Of a DNA stretch of 64,000 nt, positions 49,118-57,783 are shown piece by piece (the stretch's first letter is position 1; each line of letters begins with the position of its first letter). This DNA is from Lentzea sp. NBRC 105346. GTDB lineage: Bacteria > Actinomycetota > Actinomycetes > Mycobacteriales > Pseudonocardiaceae. Location of the stretch: assembly GCF_030269605.1 (NCBI RefSeq), contig NZ_BSTQ01000001.1, positions 620,001-684,000 on the forward strand, read 5' to 3'. The translations under genes were made by a program, and so were the position numbers. The notes under the pieces were generated by a model that saw nothing but the letters and a program-made list of their open reading frames with translations, made no database searches and had not been told where the DNA came from.

Positions 49118-50278
49118 TTACTCCTGCTCGTCCGGTTGCTGCAACGAGCGTGGCGCGTCCGCCGTGAGCGGGCCGGGAACCTCCTTGCGCGCCACGGCTT
49201 CCGCGGCGGCGACGGCCTCGGCGACCTTCGGGTCGGGCTTGGTGTCGAACCAGTCCGCGATCGAGTCGTCGTCCTCCTCCGGCGCGGGCGCCGAGCCGGT
49301 GTCGGCCGGGGGCTCGTAGCGGAACACGCCGTCGTCGCCGGGGGCGCCGAGCATGCGGGCGAACCCTTCGAGGGCCTTGCCGTAGTCGGTGGGCACCATC
49401 CACACCTTGTTGGCGTCGCCCTGCGCCATCTGCGGCAGCGTCTGCAGGTACTGGTAGGCCAGCACCTCGGGCGTCGGGCGGCCGGCCTTGATCGCGGCGA
49501 ACACCTTCTCGATCGCCTTCGCCTGGCCCTGCGCCTGCAGGTAACGGGCGGCGCGTTCACCCTGGGCGCGCAGGATCGCGGACTGGCGGTCGGCCTCGGC
49601 GGCGAGGATCGCGGCCTGCTTGGCGCCCTCGGCGGCGAGGATCTGCGACTGCTTCTGGCCTTCCGCGGTCTTGATGGACGACTCCCGCTGGCCCTCGGCG
49701 GTGAGGATCATGGCGCGCTTCTCGCGGTCCGCGCGCATCTGCTTCTCCATCGAGTCCTGGATGGACGGTGGCGGGTCGATGGCCTTGAGCTCCACGCGGG
49801 CGACGCGGATGCCCCACCGGCCGGTCGCCTCGTCCAGCACGCCGCGCAGCTGCTGGTTGATCGAGTCACGGGAGGTGAGCGTCTCCTCCAGGCTCATGCC
49901 GCCGACGACGTTGCGCAGCGTCGTGGTCGCGAGCTGCTCGACACCGACGATGTAGTTGGAGATCTCGTAGACCGCCGCACGCGGCTCGGTGACCTGGAAG
50001 TACACGACGGTGTCGATGGACACGGTCAGGTTGTCCTGGGTGATCACCGGCTGGGGCGGGAACGACACGACCTGCTCGCGCAGGTCGATGCGGGCCCGGA
50101 CGCGGTCGATGAACGGCACGATGATGTTCAGGCCCGGTGCGGCGGTGCTGCGGTAGCGGCCGAGGCGCTCGATCACCGCGGCCTGCGCCTGCGGGATCAC
50201 CTGCACCGCCTTGATTGCGATGATCAGCACGAACAGTGCGAGCACCGCGATGACGATGATCGTCGGGGACACTCTCAT
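49118..50278 (-). CDS. SPFH/band 7 (stomatin/prohibitin-like) membrane protein
   Basis: Encodes 386 aa. A single N-terminal membrane helix (IIVIAVLALFVLIIAI) is followed by the SPFH domain with IERLGRYRSTAAPGLNIIVP and VELKAIDPPPSIQDSM. A long coiled coil rich in AEG/AEA repeats comes next, then an acidic tail. Such proteins form large oligomers in membrane microdomains and organise other membrane proteins. GGAGGA lies only 1 nt before this ATG and 7 nt before a GTG two codons on (50272), so the GTG may be the true start. It is paired with nfeD, 8 bp upstream. Confidence 0.92.
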   Translation of the reverse strand: MRVSPTIIVIAVLALFVLIIAIKAVQVIPQAQAAVIERLGRYRSTAAPGLNIIVPFIDRVRARIDLREQVVSFPPQPVITQDNLTVSIDTVVYFQVTEPRAAVYEISNYIVGVEQLATTTLRNVVGGMSLEETLTSRDSINQQLRGVLDEATGRWGIRVARVELKAIDPPPSIQDSMEKQMRADREKRAMILTAEGQRESSIKTAEGQKQSQILAAEGAKQAAILAAEADRQSAILRAQGERAARYLQAQGQAKAIEKVFAAIKAGRPTPEVLAYQYLQTLPQMAQGDANKVWMVPTDYGKALEGFARMLGAPGDDGVFRYEPPADTGSAPAPEEDDDSIADWFDTKPDPKVAEAVAAAEAVARKEVPGPLTADAPRSLQQPDEQE

Positions 50279-50286
50279 TCCTCCAC

Positions 50287-50712
50287 TCAGGACTCGGCTA
50301 GCACCACTGCTGTCGCGCCCGAGATCTCGATAACGGTGACGGCGGTCCCCGGTTCGATCACGAGCCCCTCGAGGGTGCGCGCGCTCCAGGTATCGCCGCC
50401 GATCTTCACCTGCCCGCCGTTTTCGTCCACAGTGGACAACGTGACGGCCTTGCTGCCCAGCAGGGCCTCGTGGTGCATCGGGACGCCCCGGCCGATCATG
50501 CGCCGCTTCACGACCGGCCGCGCGCCGACGATGAGTCCGAGGGAGGTCGCGGCGAACACGAAAACGCTCACCAGGTCGGCGGCACCCAGAGCGGACACCC
50601 CCGCCGCGGCCAGGGCGGCCGCGCCGAGCATGACGAGCACGAAGTCGCCGGAGAGGACCTCGGCGACCACGAGCAGCACTCCGACTATCAGCCAGATCAG
50701 CGCGGCGGCCAT
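50287..50712 (-). CDS. NfeD-like membrane protein
   Basis: Encodes 141 aa. Three to four hydrophobic helices (for example ALIWLIVGVLLVVAEVL and LVSVFVFAATSLGLIVG) are followed by a C-terminal OB-fold domain with LLGSKAVTLSTV and GTAVTVIEISGATAVV. NfeD proteins are partners of SPFH/stomatin proteins in membrane microdomains, and here the SPFH gene follows directly. Confidence 0.9.
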   Translation of the reverse strand: MAAALIWLIVGVLLVVAEVLSGDFVLVMLGAAALAAAGVSALGAADLVSVFVFAATSLGLIVGARPVVKRRMIGRGVPMHHEALLGSKAVTLSTVDENGGQVKIGGDTWSARTLEGLVIEPGTAVTVIEISGATAVVLAES

Positions 50713-50757
50713 GCCGCAAGTCTTACACCACGACGAGTGACCACAGCGGCTTTTTCA

Positions 50758-51567
50758 CTACTCCGCGTGGGTGGACGTGACGAAATCGATCAACTGCTCC
50801 ACCGACCCCAGCAGCGGCGCCTCCAGGTCACGGAACCCGCGCACCGCGCCGAGCACCCGCGCCCAGCCCTCGTAGGTCTCGCCCCAGCCCAGCGCCGCGC
50901 ACACGCCTTCCTTCCACGGCACGCCGCGCGGCACCACGGGCCACGCCGGGATGCCGAGCGCCGCGGGTTTCACGGCCTGCCAGATGTCGACGTACGGGTG
51001 GCCGGTGACCAGCACGTGCTCGTCGCGGATCGCCTCGACGATGCGGGACTCCTTGGAGCCGGCGACGAGGTGGTCGACCAGCACGCCGAGCCGCCGTCCG
51101 GGCCCCGTGCCGAACTCGGCGATCCGATCGGCGAGCTCGTCCACGCCGTCGAGCGGCTCGACGACGACGCCCTCGACGCGCAGGTCGTGTCCCCAGACGC
51201 GTTCGACGAGCTCGGCGTCGTGCTTGCCCTCCACCCAGATGCGGCTGTCGCGGGCCGTGCGGGCGCGGAGTCCCTCGACGCGCACCGAGCCGGACGCGCT
51301 GACCCGCGGCTTCTGTTGCTGTGGCGCGGGTTTGACGAGCGTGACCGGCCGGCCGTCGATCAGGAACCCGGCGGGCGCGAGCGGGAACAGCCGGTGCCCG
51401 CCGTGCCGGTCCTCCAGCACGACGTGGCCGTGTTCGAACCGCACGACCGCGCCGCAGAACCCCGACGCCGGGTCCTCGACGACCAGTCCGGGCTCGGCGG
51501 GCACCTCGGGCACCTTCTTGCGCTTGCCCGCGGCGAGAACATCGCGGCCGTAGTCGTGTGATCGCAC
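50758..51567 (-). CDS. DUF3097 family protein
   Basis: Encodes 269 aa from GTG (RSHDYGRDVLAAG). The pattern SRIWVEGKHDAELVERVWG followed by LDGVDEL and LGVLVDHLVAGSKES resembles a TOPRIM-like fold with acidic residues. The family is conserved in actinobacteria with unknown function. The protein is cytosolic. It is preceded by the kinase-like gene's stop 19 bp away in the opposite part of the same strand, so these leftward genes may be one unit. No reaction can be assigned. Confidence 0.87.
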   Translation of the reverse strand: MRSHDYGRDVLAAGKRKKVPEVPAEPGLVVEDPASGFCGAVVRFEHGHVVLEDRHGGHRLFPLAPAGFLIDGRPVTLVKPAPQQQKPRVSASGSVRVEGLRARTARDSRIWVEGKHDAELVERVWGHDLRVEGVVVEPLDGVDELADRIAEFGTGPGRRLGVLVDHLVAGSKESRIVEAIRDEHVLVTGHPYVDIWQAVKPAALGIPAWPVVPRGVPWKEGVCAALGWGETYEGWARVLGAVRGFRDLEAPLLGSVEQLIDFVTSTHAE

Positions 51568-51586
51568 GCGCCGACCCTAGACGGCG

Positions 51587-52342
51587 TCAGTCGAAGAAGG
51601 GACGGAAGGCGTCGACCCACAGCCTGAGGCGGTCGCCGTCGACGTGGCCGGACAAGGCCTCGATGCGGGCGTCGTGGTCCTCGGCGGCGTAGACCATGTC
51701 GACCGCGTCGACGGCCGGGTCGCCCACGCAGGGCCGCGGGTCGATCGCGACAGGCCCGCGGTCGCCGCCGTCCAGGACGTTGCCCAGATGCAGGTCGCCG
51801 TGCAGCAACACGGATGGCACGTCGTCGAGCGCCAGTTCCGCGGCGGCCCGGTGGTAGGGACCGACGTCGCGGCCGGTCTTCCTGCGCAGCAACGAGAACA
51901 CGAAGTCCACCCGGTCGCGCAACGGCGGGAACCCGTCCGCGGCGGGGACGTGCAGCTGCTCGAGCAGCAGCCGGCAGACCTCCAGCGAGAGGCCTTCGGC
52001 GGGCTGGGTGCCCGGTTCGATCGCCTCCAGCAGCAACGCCCCGGCGGGCAGGTCGGCGTCGAGCACCCCGACCATGGCGTCCACCGCGTCCCACGCGCGC
52101 AGCGCCCGGTACTCGGCGGTCGCGATGTCGGGTTCCGGTGTCAGTTTCAGCACGACGGGAGTGCCGCCGCGGTCGGCGAGGAACGTGCACGACGTGCCGC
52201 CGGGCATGTGCCGGCCGATGTCGAGGTGCCACTCGGCGGCCAGCCGGTCCAGCAGTGCCGGCAGGTCGTCGTCCAGCCATGTCGTGACGTCGTGGCCGAA
52301 CCGCCGGATCAGCCGGGTGCGCGCCAGCTCGTCGACCAGCAT
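51587..52342 (-). CDS. Aminoglycoside/hydroxyurea phosphotransferase-like kinase (APH(6) type)
   Basis: Encodes 251 aa. The catalytic loop is LLHGDLHLGNVL and the metal-binding Asp is in VAIDPRPCVGDPAVD. VVLKLTP supplies the ATP-binding lysine, and SFLRR-like segments match the streptomycin 6-kinase/APH(6) branch. It may phosphorylate an aminoglycoside or an endogenous sugar or amino-cyclitol. No antibiotic biosynthesis genes are nearby, so resistance is only a possibility. The start at 52342 lacks a clear ribosome site. Confidence 0.85.
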   Translation of the reverse strand: MLVDELARTRLIRRFGHDVTTWLDDDLPALLDRLAAEWHLDIGRHMPGGTSCTFLADRGGTPVVLKLTPEPDIATAEYRALRAWDAVDAMVGVLDADLPAGALLLEAIEPGTQPAEGLSLEVCRLLLEQLHVPAADGFPPLRDRVDFVFSLLRRKTGRDVGPYHRAAAELALDDVPSVLLHGDLHLGNVLDGGDRGPVAIDPRPCVGDPAVDAVDMVYAAEDHDARIEALSGHVDGDRLRLWVDAFRPFFD

Positions 52343-52347
52343 GATCG

Positions 52348-52782
52348 TCAAGCTAGCTGATCGGCCTCGGCCTGTCTGCGCCATTGGTAGTCGGCGAGCG
52401 CGTTTCTCCAGCCGGCGTGCGCGGCGAAGCACTCGTCGAGCAGCTCGGCGTGGTGCTCGCCGCCGAGGACGACGACTTTCCCGCCGTGCACCCACATGCC
52501 GCGCGGCAGCTCGGCGTGGACATCGTCATCGGCGATGACCAGGCGGTCGCACACCAGGCGCTGGGTGCGGCCGCTGTCCTTGTGGACGATGAGCGCGGGG
52601 GTGTCCAGGTCGACGGATTTCACGCGCACGTTGCGGTACACGCGAACGCCGATCTCACCGAGTCCCGTGGCGTCGACCTCGCCGATGAGGTCGACGGGTC
52701 CGAAACGGTGCGCGACCCGAGTGGCCGCGACTACGCCGACCTGCCCCGATCCGACGACGATGATCCGTTCGGTGTAAGCCAT
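52348..52782 (-). CDS. Short NAD-binding (lactate/malate dehydrogenase N-terminal-like) protein
   Basis: Encodes 144 aa from the ATG at 52782; an ATG at 52809 is possible. The Rossmann motif IIVVGSGQVGVVAATRVAHRF stands at residues 7-27 and GKVVVLGGE appears later. This matches only the coenzyme half of LDH/MDH-type enzymes, and the catalytic C-terminal domain is missing. It may be a remnant, or a stand-alone nucleotide-binding protein. It ends 5 bp before the APH-like gene start, so they are probably co-transcribed. Confidence 0.65.
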   Translation of the reverse strand: MAYTERIIVVGSGQVGVVAATRVAHRFGPVDLIGEVDATGLGEIGVRVYRNVRVKSVDLDTPALIVHKDSGRTQRLVCDRLVIADDDVHAELPRGMWVHGGKVVVLGGEHHAELLDECFAAHAGWRNALADYQWRRQAEADQLA

Positions 52783-53027
52783 GTTGACCGCATTTCCCGC
52801 ATAGCGCATTCAATTGCGTTTTCCCTGGTCACGGGCAACGTAAAGGACTGATGATCTAGGCGTCAATCGCCCAAAACAATGACCGATCTCAATAGGGATA
52901 TAACAATCGGTGAGGAATATTTCATTCGGGCCCGATCGAGACGCGGATAGCGGAAAAACTGAACCGTCCTCGGGATGCCGCGCGTGGTGTTGGTTACCAC
53001 TCCGCCACCAGTGATTCGAGGATCCTC
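52783..53027. promoter_or_regulatory. AT-rich divergent promoter region
   Basis: 245 bp with clearly higher A+T than the rest of the window, including ATAGGGATATAACAATCGG near 52890 and AATATTTCATTC near 52915. It separates two divergent genes and probably holds their promoters. No gene, repeat array or RNA is recognised. Confidence 0.45.
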
Positions 53028-53441
53028 GTGACCACTCTCGAACGGCCGGACCTGCGGCTGGCCCGAACCTCACTGCAGTACGCCATCGACTACGGCTGGA
53101 CCACCGAGGTGCGGGGCGCCCGCCTGGTGTTCGGGTCCAGCACCCACGTCGTCGGGATCGCGGTCCCCTCGGCGGACTTCTCGCCGCTCGTCACGCACCT
53201 GTCGGCGCACCGGCTGTCCTACCCCGTGCTGCGCCTGCCCGAGCGGCCCGCGGATCTGGTGTTCCTCGCGACCACGCACACGCTGGCCGCCGCGCCCTGG
53301 CCGCTCGTGGACGTGGCCCTGCCGCCCAGCCACACCGAGTCCGGTCCCGTGACCTGGGTGGTGCCGCCGCGCCGCAGCCCGAACCCCGTTCCGGCGCTTA
53401 CGACTCTGCTGGCCGCGATGCGGTCGCAGTCCGGCAGGTAG
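53028..53441 (+). CDS. Hypothetical protein (possible prim-pol-like N-terminal fragment)
   Basis: Encodes 137 aa with a Shine-Dalgarno-like GAGGATC upstream of the GTG. SLQYAIDYGWTTEVRG is reminiscent of the opening of bifunctional primase/polymerase-like proteins of actinomycetes, but no catalytic acidic residues follow. The rest is Pro-rich with no motif. Codon bias supports it being coding. The AT-rich region before it suggests it has its own promoter. No family is firmly recognised. Confidence 0.6.
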   Translation: MTTLERPDLRLARTSLQYAIDYGWTTEVRGARLVFGSSTHVVGIAVPSADFSPLVTHLSAHRLSYPVLRLPERPADLVFLATTHTLAAAPWPLVDVALPPSHTESGPVTWVVPPRRSPNPVPALTTLLAAMRSQSGR

Positions 53442-53489
53442 CCGGTAGGTGATGGTGCGTGTGAGCCCGTCGACGCGCACCAGCCCGGC

Positions 53490-53506
53490 GTTCGGGGATG
53501 TCGAAC
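53490..53506. repeat. Imperfect copy of the GTTCGAC-type palindrome
   Basis: GTTCGGG-GAT-GTCGAAC lies between convergent genes, 55 nt before the perfect copy at 53561. Confidence 0.4.
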
Positions 53507-53560
53507 CGCGGATGTCATTGTCGAACGGCGCCGGGTGTGCCACTGCGGATCGGTGTCGCC

Positions 53561-53577
53561 GTTCGACGATGTCGAAC
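53561..53577. terminator. GTTCGAC-GAT-GTCGAAC palindrome between convergent genes
   Basis: Perfect 7-bp arms around GAT, 22 nt past the stop of the leftward gene at 53600 and on the far side from the rightward gene ending at 53441. It may terminate the leftward transcript. Related arms in the opposite order occur at 24958-24974 inside the ABC ATPase gene. Confidence 0.45.
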
Positions 53578-53599
53578 GCGGTTCGCGAGGGTCGTTGGA

Positions 53600-54394
53600 T
53601 CAGAACGCGGGCCAGGGAATCGCCGGCCACTCGCCGGACGGTTCCGGATGCACGCCCGCGGCGAGGAGTTTCTCGGTTCGTTCCGCGATCGCGCGGACTT
53701 CCGCGCGCGTCAGGTGGTCGTGCAACTGTTCGCCGAGGCCGCCGTCGAGGCCGGATCTGAGCCGGCGCAACGCCTCCAGGCCCTCGTCGGGGACGGGCTC
53801 GCCGAGCCAGCCCCACAGCACGGTGCGCAGCTTGTTCTCGGTGTGCAGGCAGATGCCGTGGTCCACGCCGTAGACCGCGCCGTCCAGCGCGTGCAGGACG
53901 TGCCCGCCCTTGCGGTCGGCGTTGTTGACCACGACGTCCATCACCGACATGAGCCGCATGCGCGGGTGGTCGGCGTGCACGAGGACGGCCGGATCGCCGT
54001 AGCGGTCGTGGGCGTGCAGCACCGTGCGCCAGCCGGGCTGGACGTCGCCGACCGCGACGATGTCGACGAGCTCGTCGGTCTCGCGGGTCTCGATCCACAG
54101 CTGGACCATGCCGGTGCCGAACGGGCCGGGCCGCAGCACGGTCGGCGGCACGAGCCCGAACCCGCCGGCTTCGGAGATCAGGTAGGTGGCGACCTCGCGG
54201 CCGGCGAGCGTGCCGTCCGGGAAGTCCCAGAGCGGCCGCTCACCGCGGACCGGTTTGTAGACGCACTGCGCGTCCACGCCGTTGTGGCTGATACGGCAGA
54301 ACAGGGTCGCGTTGGACGCGTCCACCAGCCTGCCCTCGACCTCGATGCGGCCGTGCGTGAGGAGTTCGACAGCGCCGGCGGCGTCGTCGGCCAT
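53600..54394 (-). CDS. SCO1664 family protein (kinase-like fold)
   Basis: Encodes 264 aa. CVYKPVRGERPLWDFPDGTLAGREVA, VMDVVVNNADRKGGHVL and YGVDHGICLH match the SCO1664 family, which has a PI3/4-kinase- or HipA-like fold. The residues in NNADRKGG and DHG fit the catalytic and metal-binding loops. The biochemical role is not established. The ATG overlaps the DUF3090 stop (TGATG), and these two genes are a conserved actinobacterial pair. Confidence 0.88.
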   Translation of the reverse strand: MADDAAGAVELLTHGRIEVEGRLVDASNATLFCRISHNGVDAQCVYKPVRGERPLWDFPDGTLAGREVATYLISEAGGFGLVPPTVLRPGPFGTGMVQLWIETRETDELVDIVAVGDVQPGWRTVLHAHDRYGDPAVLVHADHPRMRLMSVMDVVVNNADRKGGHVLHALDGAVYGVDHGICLHTENKLRTVLWGWLGEPVPDEGLEALRRLRSGLDGGLGEQLHDHLTRAEVRAIAERTEKLLAAGVHPEPSGEWPAIPWPAF

Positions 54395-54966
54395 CAGTCC
54401 TCGTCGGCTTCGGTGCGCCGGTACCCGTTCTGCCGCGGGCAGATGTGACCGTCCGGGTCGAGCGGCTCGGCACACAGCGGGCACGGCTTGCGCCCGGCGT
54501 TGACGACCCGGTCGGCCCGGTGCGCGAACGCGCGCGCCGCGCTCGGGCTGAGGAACACCCGCACGGCGTCGGGGCCTTCCTCGGTGTCGTCGAGCACGAC
54601 GGCCTCGTCGACCTCCTCCTCGGAGATCGCGAGGAGTTCGATCACGACGGCCTTGGACTCGGCGTCCCAGCCGAGCCCCATGGTGCCGACGCGGAACTCC
54701 TCCTCGACGGGGACGTCCAGCGGATCGACGTCGACGTCATCGGCGGGCGGCTCGTCGGGCACGTCCGCGCCGAAGCGCCGGTGCACCTCCTCGAGCAGCG
54801 ACCCGATGCGCTCGGCGAGCACGGCGACCTGTTGCTTCTCCAGCGCGACGCTGATCAACCTGCTCTGCTCGGAGGCCTGCAGGTAGAACGTGCGGTCGCC
54901 GGGTTGCCCGACTGTCCCGGCGACGAACCGGTCGGGCTGGCGGAATACGTGAATGACGCGAGCCAT
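54394..54966 (-). CDS. DUF3090 family protein
   Basis: Encodes 190 aa opening ARVIHVFRQPDRFVAGTVGQPGDRTFYLQ. A long acidic middle (DVPDEPPADDVDVDPLDVP) follows. The C-terminus has CPLC...HICPR, a likely zinc knuckle. The family is confined to actinobacteria and of unknown function. It is translationally coupled to the SCO1664-family gene. A histidine-phosphatase gene that often accompanies this pair elsewhere is not seen here. Confidence 0.9.
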   Translation of the reverse strand: MARVIHVFRQPDRFVAGTVGQPGDRTFYLQASEQSRLISVALEKQQVAVLAERIGSLLEEVHRRFGADVPDEPPADDVDVDPLDVPVEEEFRVGTMGLGWDAESKAVVIELLAISEEEVDEAVVLDDTEEGPDAVRVFLSPSAARAFAHRADRVVNAGRKPCPLCAEPLDPDGHICPRQNGYRRTEADED

Positions 54967-55087
54967 GGCAACTACGACCCTAGGCCACGCGGAGATCGAC
55001 GGCAGGTCTCCCCCCTCGATTCGGGTTTCGCCGGGGGTGAATTGTGGACTCGCGCCACAGGTGGGTACGCGCGTGTAGGTTCAGCGT

Positions 55088-56974
55088 GTGGTGAAGATCG
55101 CTTCGTACGGCACCTGGACATCCCCGATCACCGCTGAGGAGGCCGCCGCGGCCGGCGGCGGACTGCAGTGGGTCGACCTGCACGGCAAGTCCGTGTGGTG
55201 GGCGGAGAGCCGCCCCGCGGAGGGCGGCCGGGTCGCGCTCGTCCGCGACGGCGCCGACGTGCTGCCCGCGCCGTGGAACGCGCGCAACCGGGTGCACGAG
55301 TACGGCGGCCGGCCGTGGGTGGTGCTGGACGACGACCTGGTGGCCTTCACGCACTGGGACGACCAGCGCGTCTACGTGTTCTCCCCCTCCGGGGGCGAGC
55401 CCCGGCCGATCACGCCCGCACCGCAGCGCCATCACGGCCTGCGCTACTCCGACCTGACGGCGGGCCCGGACGGCGAGGTCTGGTGCGTGCGGGAGACGAT
55501 CACCGGTGACGCGCGCACGGACGTGCGCCGCGAACTGGTGGCGCTGCCGGTGCCCGGCGGCGAGCCCCGTGTGCTGATGGCGTCGCACCACTTCATGAGC
55601 GGGCCGAAGCTGTCGCCGGACGGCACGCGGTTCGCGTGGATCGGCTGGAACCACCCGCAGATGCCGTGGGACGGCACCGAACTGTGCGTGGCCACCGTCG
55701 GCTCCTCGTCGTTCGAGGTGCTGGCCGGTGGCGTGTCCGAGGCCGTGTGCCAGTTCGAGTGGGAGGGCTCCTCGCTGCTGGCGCTGACCGACCCGGACGG
55801 CTGGTGGAACCTCTACCGCATCGGCCTGGACGGCAGCCGCGTCAACCTGGCGCCGTGCGCCGAGGAGCTGGGCGGCCCGATGTGGCGGCTGGGCAACCGC
55901 TGGTTCGCGGCGCTGTCCCCCGGCCGCTATCTGGTGCTGCGCAGCGGGCGTCTGGCGGTGCTGGACGAGCGCAGCGGCACGGTGACCGACGTCGAGACCG
56001 ACCTGCCGACGTGGAGCGCGAACCTGGCGGTGCACGAGGGCGTCGTGGTCGACGCGGCGGCGGGCCCCTCCTCGGAGTACGCCGTGGTGCGCCTGGACCT
56101 GTCGAACGGGACGCTGACGCGCCTGACCGGCTCCACGCCGCCCTACGAGGCATACCTGCCGGTGCCGCAGGAGCGGATGTTCGGTGAGATCCCGGCCTAC
56201 GTCTATCCGCCGACGAACCCGGACTTCGCGGGCCCGGACGACGAGCTGCCGCCCTACGTGGTGCACGTGCACGGCGGGCCGACCGGGCGAGCGCTGCCCG
56301 TGCTGGACATCGACATCGCGTACTTCACCAGCCGCGGCATCGGTGTGGTGGCGGTGAACTACGGCGGCTCGACCGGGTACGGCCGGGCGTTCCGCGAGCG
56401 GCTGCGCGAGCAGTGGGGCGTGGTGGACGTCGAGGACTGCGCGTTCGTCGCGCAGGCGCTGGCGAAGGAGGGCACGGCGGACCCGGCGAGGCTGGGCATC
56501 CGCGGCGGTTCGGCGGGTGGCTGGACGTCGGCGGCGTCGATGACGTCCACGTCGGTGTACCAGGGGGCGATGATCGCGTTCCCGATCCTGGACCTGGCGG
56601 GGTGGACGAGCGACGGCGGCGAGACGCACGACTTCGAGTCGCGCTACGTCGAGGGCCTGGTCGGTCCGCTTCCGGAGGCGGCCGAGCGGTATGCGGAGCG
56701 GTCGCCGTCCAACAAGGTCTCGCACCTGGCGGGCCCGGTTCTGCTGCTGCAGGGCCTGGAGGACGAGATCTGCCCGCCGGAACAGGCGGACCGCTTCGTT
56801 GCCGCGTTGGACGGCAGCGGAATCCCGCACGCCTACCTGACGTTCGAGGGCGAACAGCACGGCTTCCGCAAGGCCTCGTCGATCCAGGCGGCGCTGGAGG
56901 CCGAGTTGTCGTTCTACGGGCAGGTGTTCGGGTTCACGCCGGACGGGGTGCCGGTGCTGGAGCTGCGCCGCTGA
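55088..56974 (+). CDS. Prolyl oligopeptidase family (S9) serine peptidase
   Basis: Encodes 628 aa from GTG, with an alternative GTG one codon later and no ribosome site. The N-terminal two thirds form a beta-propeller with repeated blades (for example SGPKLSPDGTRFAWIGW). The C-terminal alpha/beta hydrolase has Ser475 in RGGSAGGWTS, Asp in LQGLEDEICPP and His in EGEQHGF. YVVHVHGGPTGRA supplies the oxyanion loop. It is a cytosolic dipeptidyl aminopeptidase/acylaminoacyl peptidase-like enzyme that trims short peptides. The DUF3090 gene is divergent. Confidence 0.93.
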   Translation: MVKIASYGTWTSPITAEEAAAAGGGLQWVDLHGKSVWWAESRPAEGGRVALVRDGADVLPAPWNARNRVHEYGGRPWVVLDDDLVAFTHWDDQRVYVFSPSGGEPRPITPAPQRHHGLRYSDLTAGPDGEVWCVRETITGDARTDVRRELVALPVPGGEPRVLMASHHFMSGPKLSPDGTRFAWIGWNHPQMPWDGTELCVATVGSSSFEVLAGGVSEAVCQFEWEGSSLLALTDPDGWWNLYRIGLDGSRVNLAPCAEELGGPMWRLGNRWFAALSPGRYLVLRSGRLAVLDERSGTVTDVETDLPTWSANLAVHEGVVVDAAAGPSSEYAVVRLDLSNGTLTRLTGSTPPYEAYLPVPQERMFGEIPAYVYPPTNPDFAGPDDELPPYVVHVHGGPTGRALPVLDIDIAYFTSRGIGVVAVNYGGSTGYGRAFRERLREQWGVVDVEDCAFVAQALAKEGTADPARLGIRGGSAGGWTSAASMTSTSVYQGAMIAFPILDLAGWTSDGGETHDFESRYVEGLVGPLPEAAERYAERSPSNKVSHLAGPVLLLQGLEDEICPPEQADRFVAALDGSGIPHAYLTFEGEQHGFRKASSIQAALEAELSFYGQVFGFTPDGVPVLELRR

Positions 56975-57618
56975 TCACGTGCGTCAACGGGGGTCCCCTG
57001 GCTCGGGTCACCGCGCTGATCGGTGGTGGCGGCTACGCCGAGGTGGTGACCGCGCCCGCGGTGCTGGCGATCGACGCGGCCGGAGTCGGGACGCGCGAGG
57101 CCGCCGGGTTCGGGCGGGTCACCCCGACCGCCTACGACCTGATCAACTCGGCAGCTCGGGTGCGCGGCGGGGACAGCGTGCTCGTTCACGCCGCCGCCGG
57201 TGGAGTCGGCTCGCTCGCCGGTTCGGCTACCACGACGTGCTGGTGCGGGACCAGTTCCCCGACGCCCTCGGCGACGAGACGGTCCGACGTGATCCTGGAT
57301 CCGGTCGGCGGCGCGACCAGGGGCGGGGAACCTGGCCCGGCTGGCGCCGCACAGCCGGATCGTGGTGTACGGCAACCTCGCCGCCTTCGAACCGGTCACC
57401 GTGTCGGCCAACGACCTGCTGATGCGGGGACACCTACAACAGCAACGTGGCGAGCCGGACCCGGCCGCAGACGCTGGCCGCCGGCGCCGTGCGGGCGATG
57501 GCCCTGGTCGCCGGCGGGTCGGTGCGCATCGACGTCACCGCCGAGTGACGTCGAGACCGCGATCGCGAACCTGTCAGGCGGGGCGACCCGCGGTAAGAGC
57601 GTGGTCCGCGCCGGGTAA
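56975..57618 (+). pseudogene. Decayed quinone oxidoreductase (zinc-independent MDR family)
   Basis: The N-terminal part of the enzyme (about the first 80 residues) is absent. Similarity begins with LARVTALIGGGGYAEVV and GDSVLVHAAAGGVGSLA (NADPH site). It then jumps among three frames: YHDVLVRDQFPDALGDE, DVILDPVGGATR, RIVVYGNLAAFEPVTVS, NSNVASRTRPQTLAAGAVRA, and finally SDVETAIANLSGGATRGKSV. At least four frameshifts are needed to join these. This is an inactive remnant, co-directional with the S9 peptidase 1 bp upstream, and followed by a T-tailed hairpin. Confidence 0.85.
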
Positions 57619-57686
57619 CGGTTCACAGCGATTTGATCAGGCGCTGGTAGTACTTGCAGTCGCCTGGCACCGACGACGAAACAGGT

Positions 57687-57715
57687 GTCCCCCGGCTCGG
57701 GGGACCCCCGTTTTC
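57687..57715 (+). terminator. Rho-independent-like terminator after the pseudogene
   Basis: Perfect 8-bp GC arms (57687-57694 and 57698-57705) with a GCT loop, followed by CCCCCGTTTTCT. It is the most classical terminator shape in the window and probably ended the transcript of the decayed oxidoreductase gene. Confidence 0.75.
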
Positions 57716-57783
57716 TACTCTGCCACGCGACACCGACAGTGCGGGCGAGCACCGAAGGCCCCTGTGGACAAGTGGGTGACCGG

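Noticed and set aside
54980-56860. Leftward 626-codon open frame opposite the S9 peptidase
   Set aside because: The S9 peptidase on the other strand has the full catalytic triad; the antisense frame has none.
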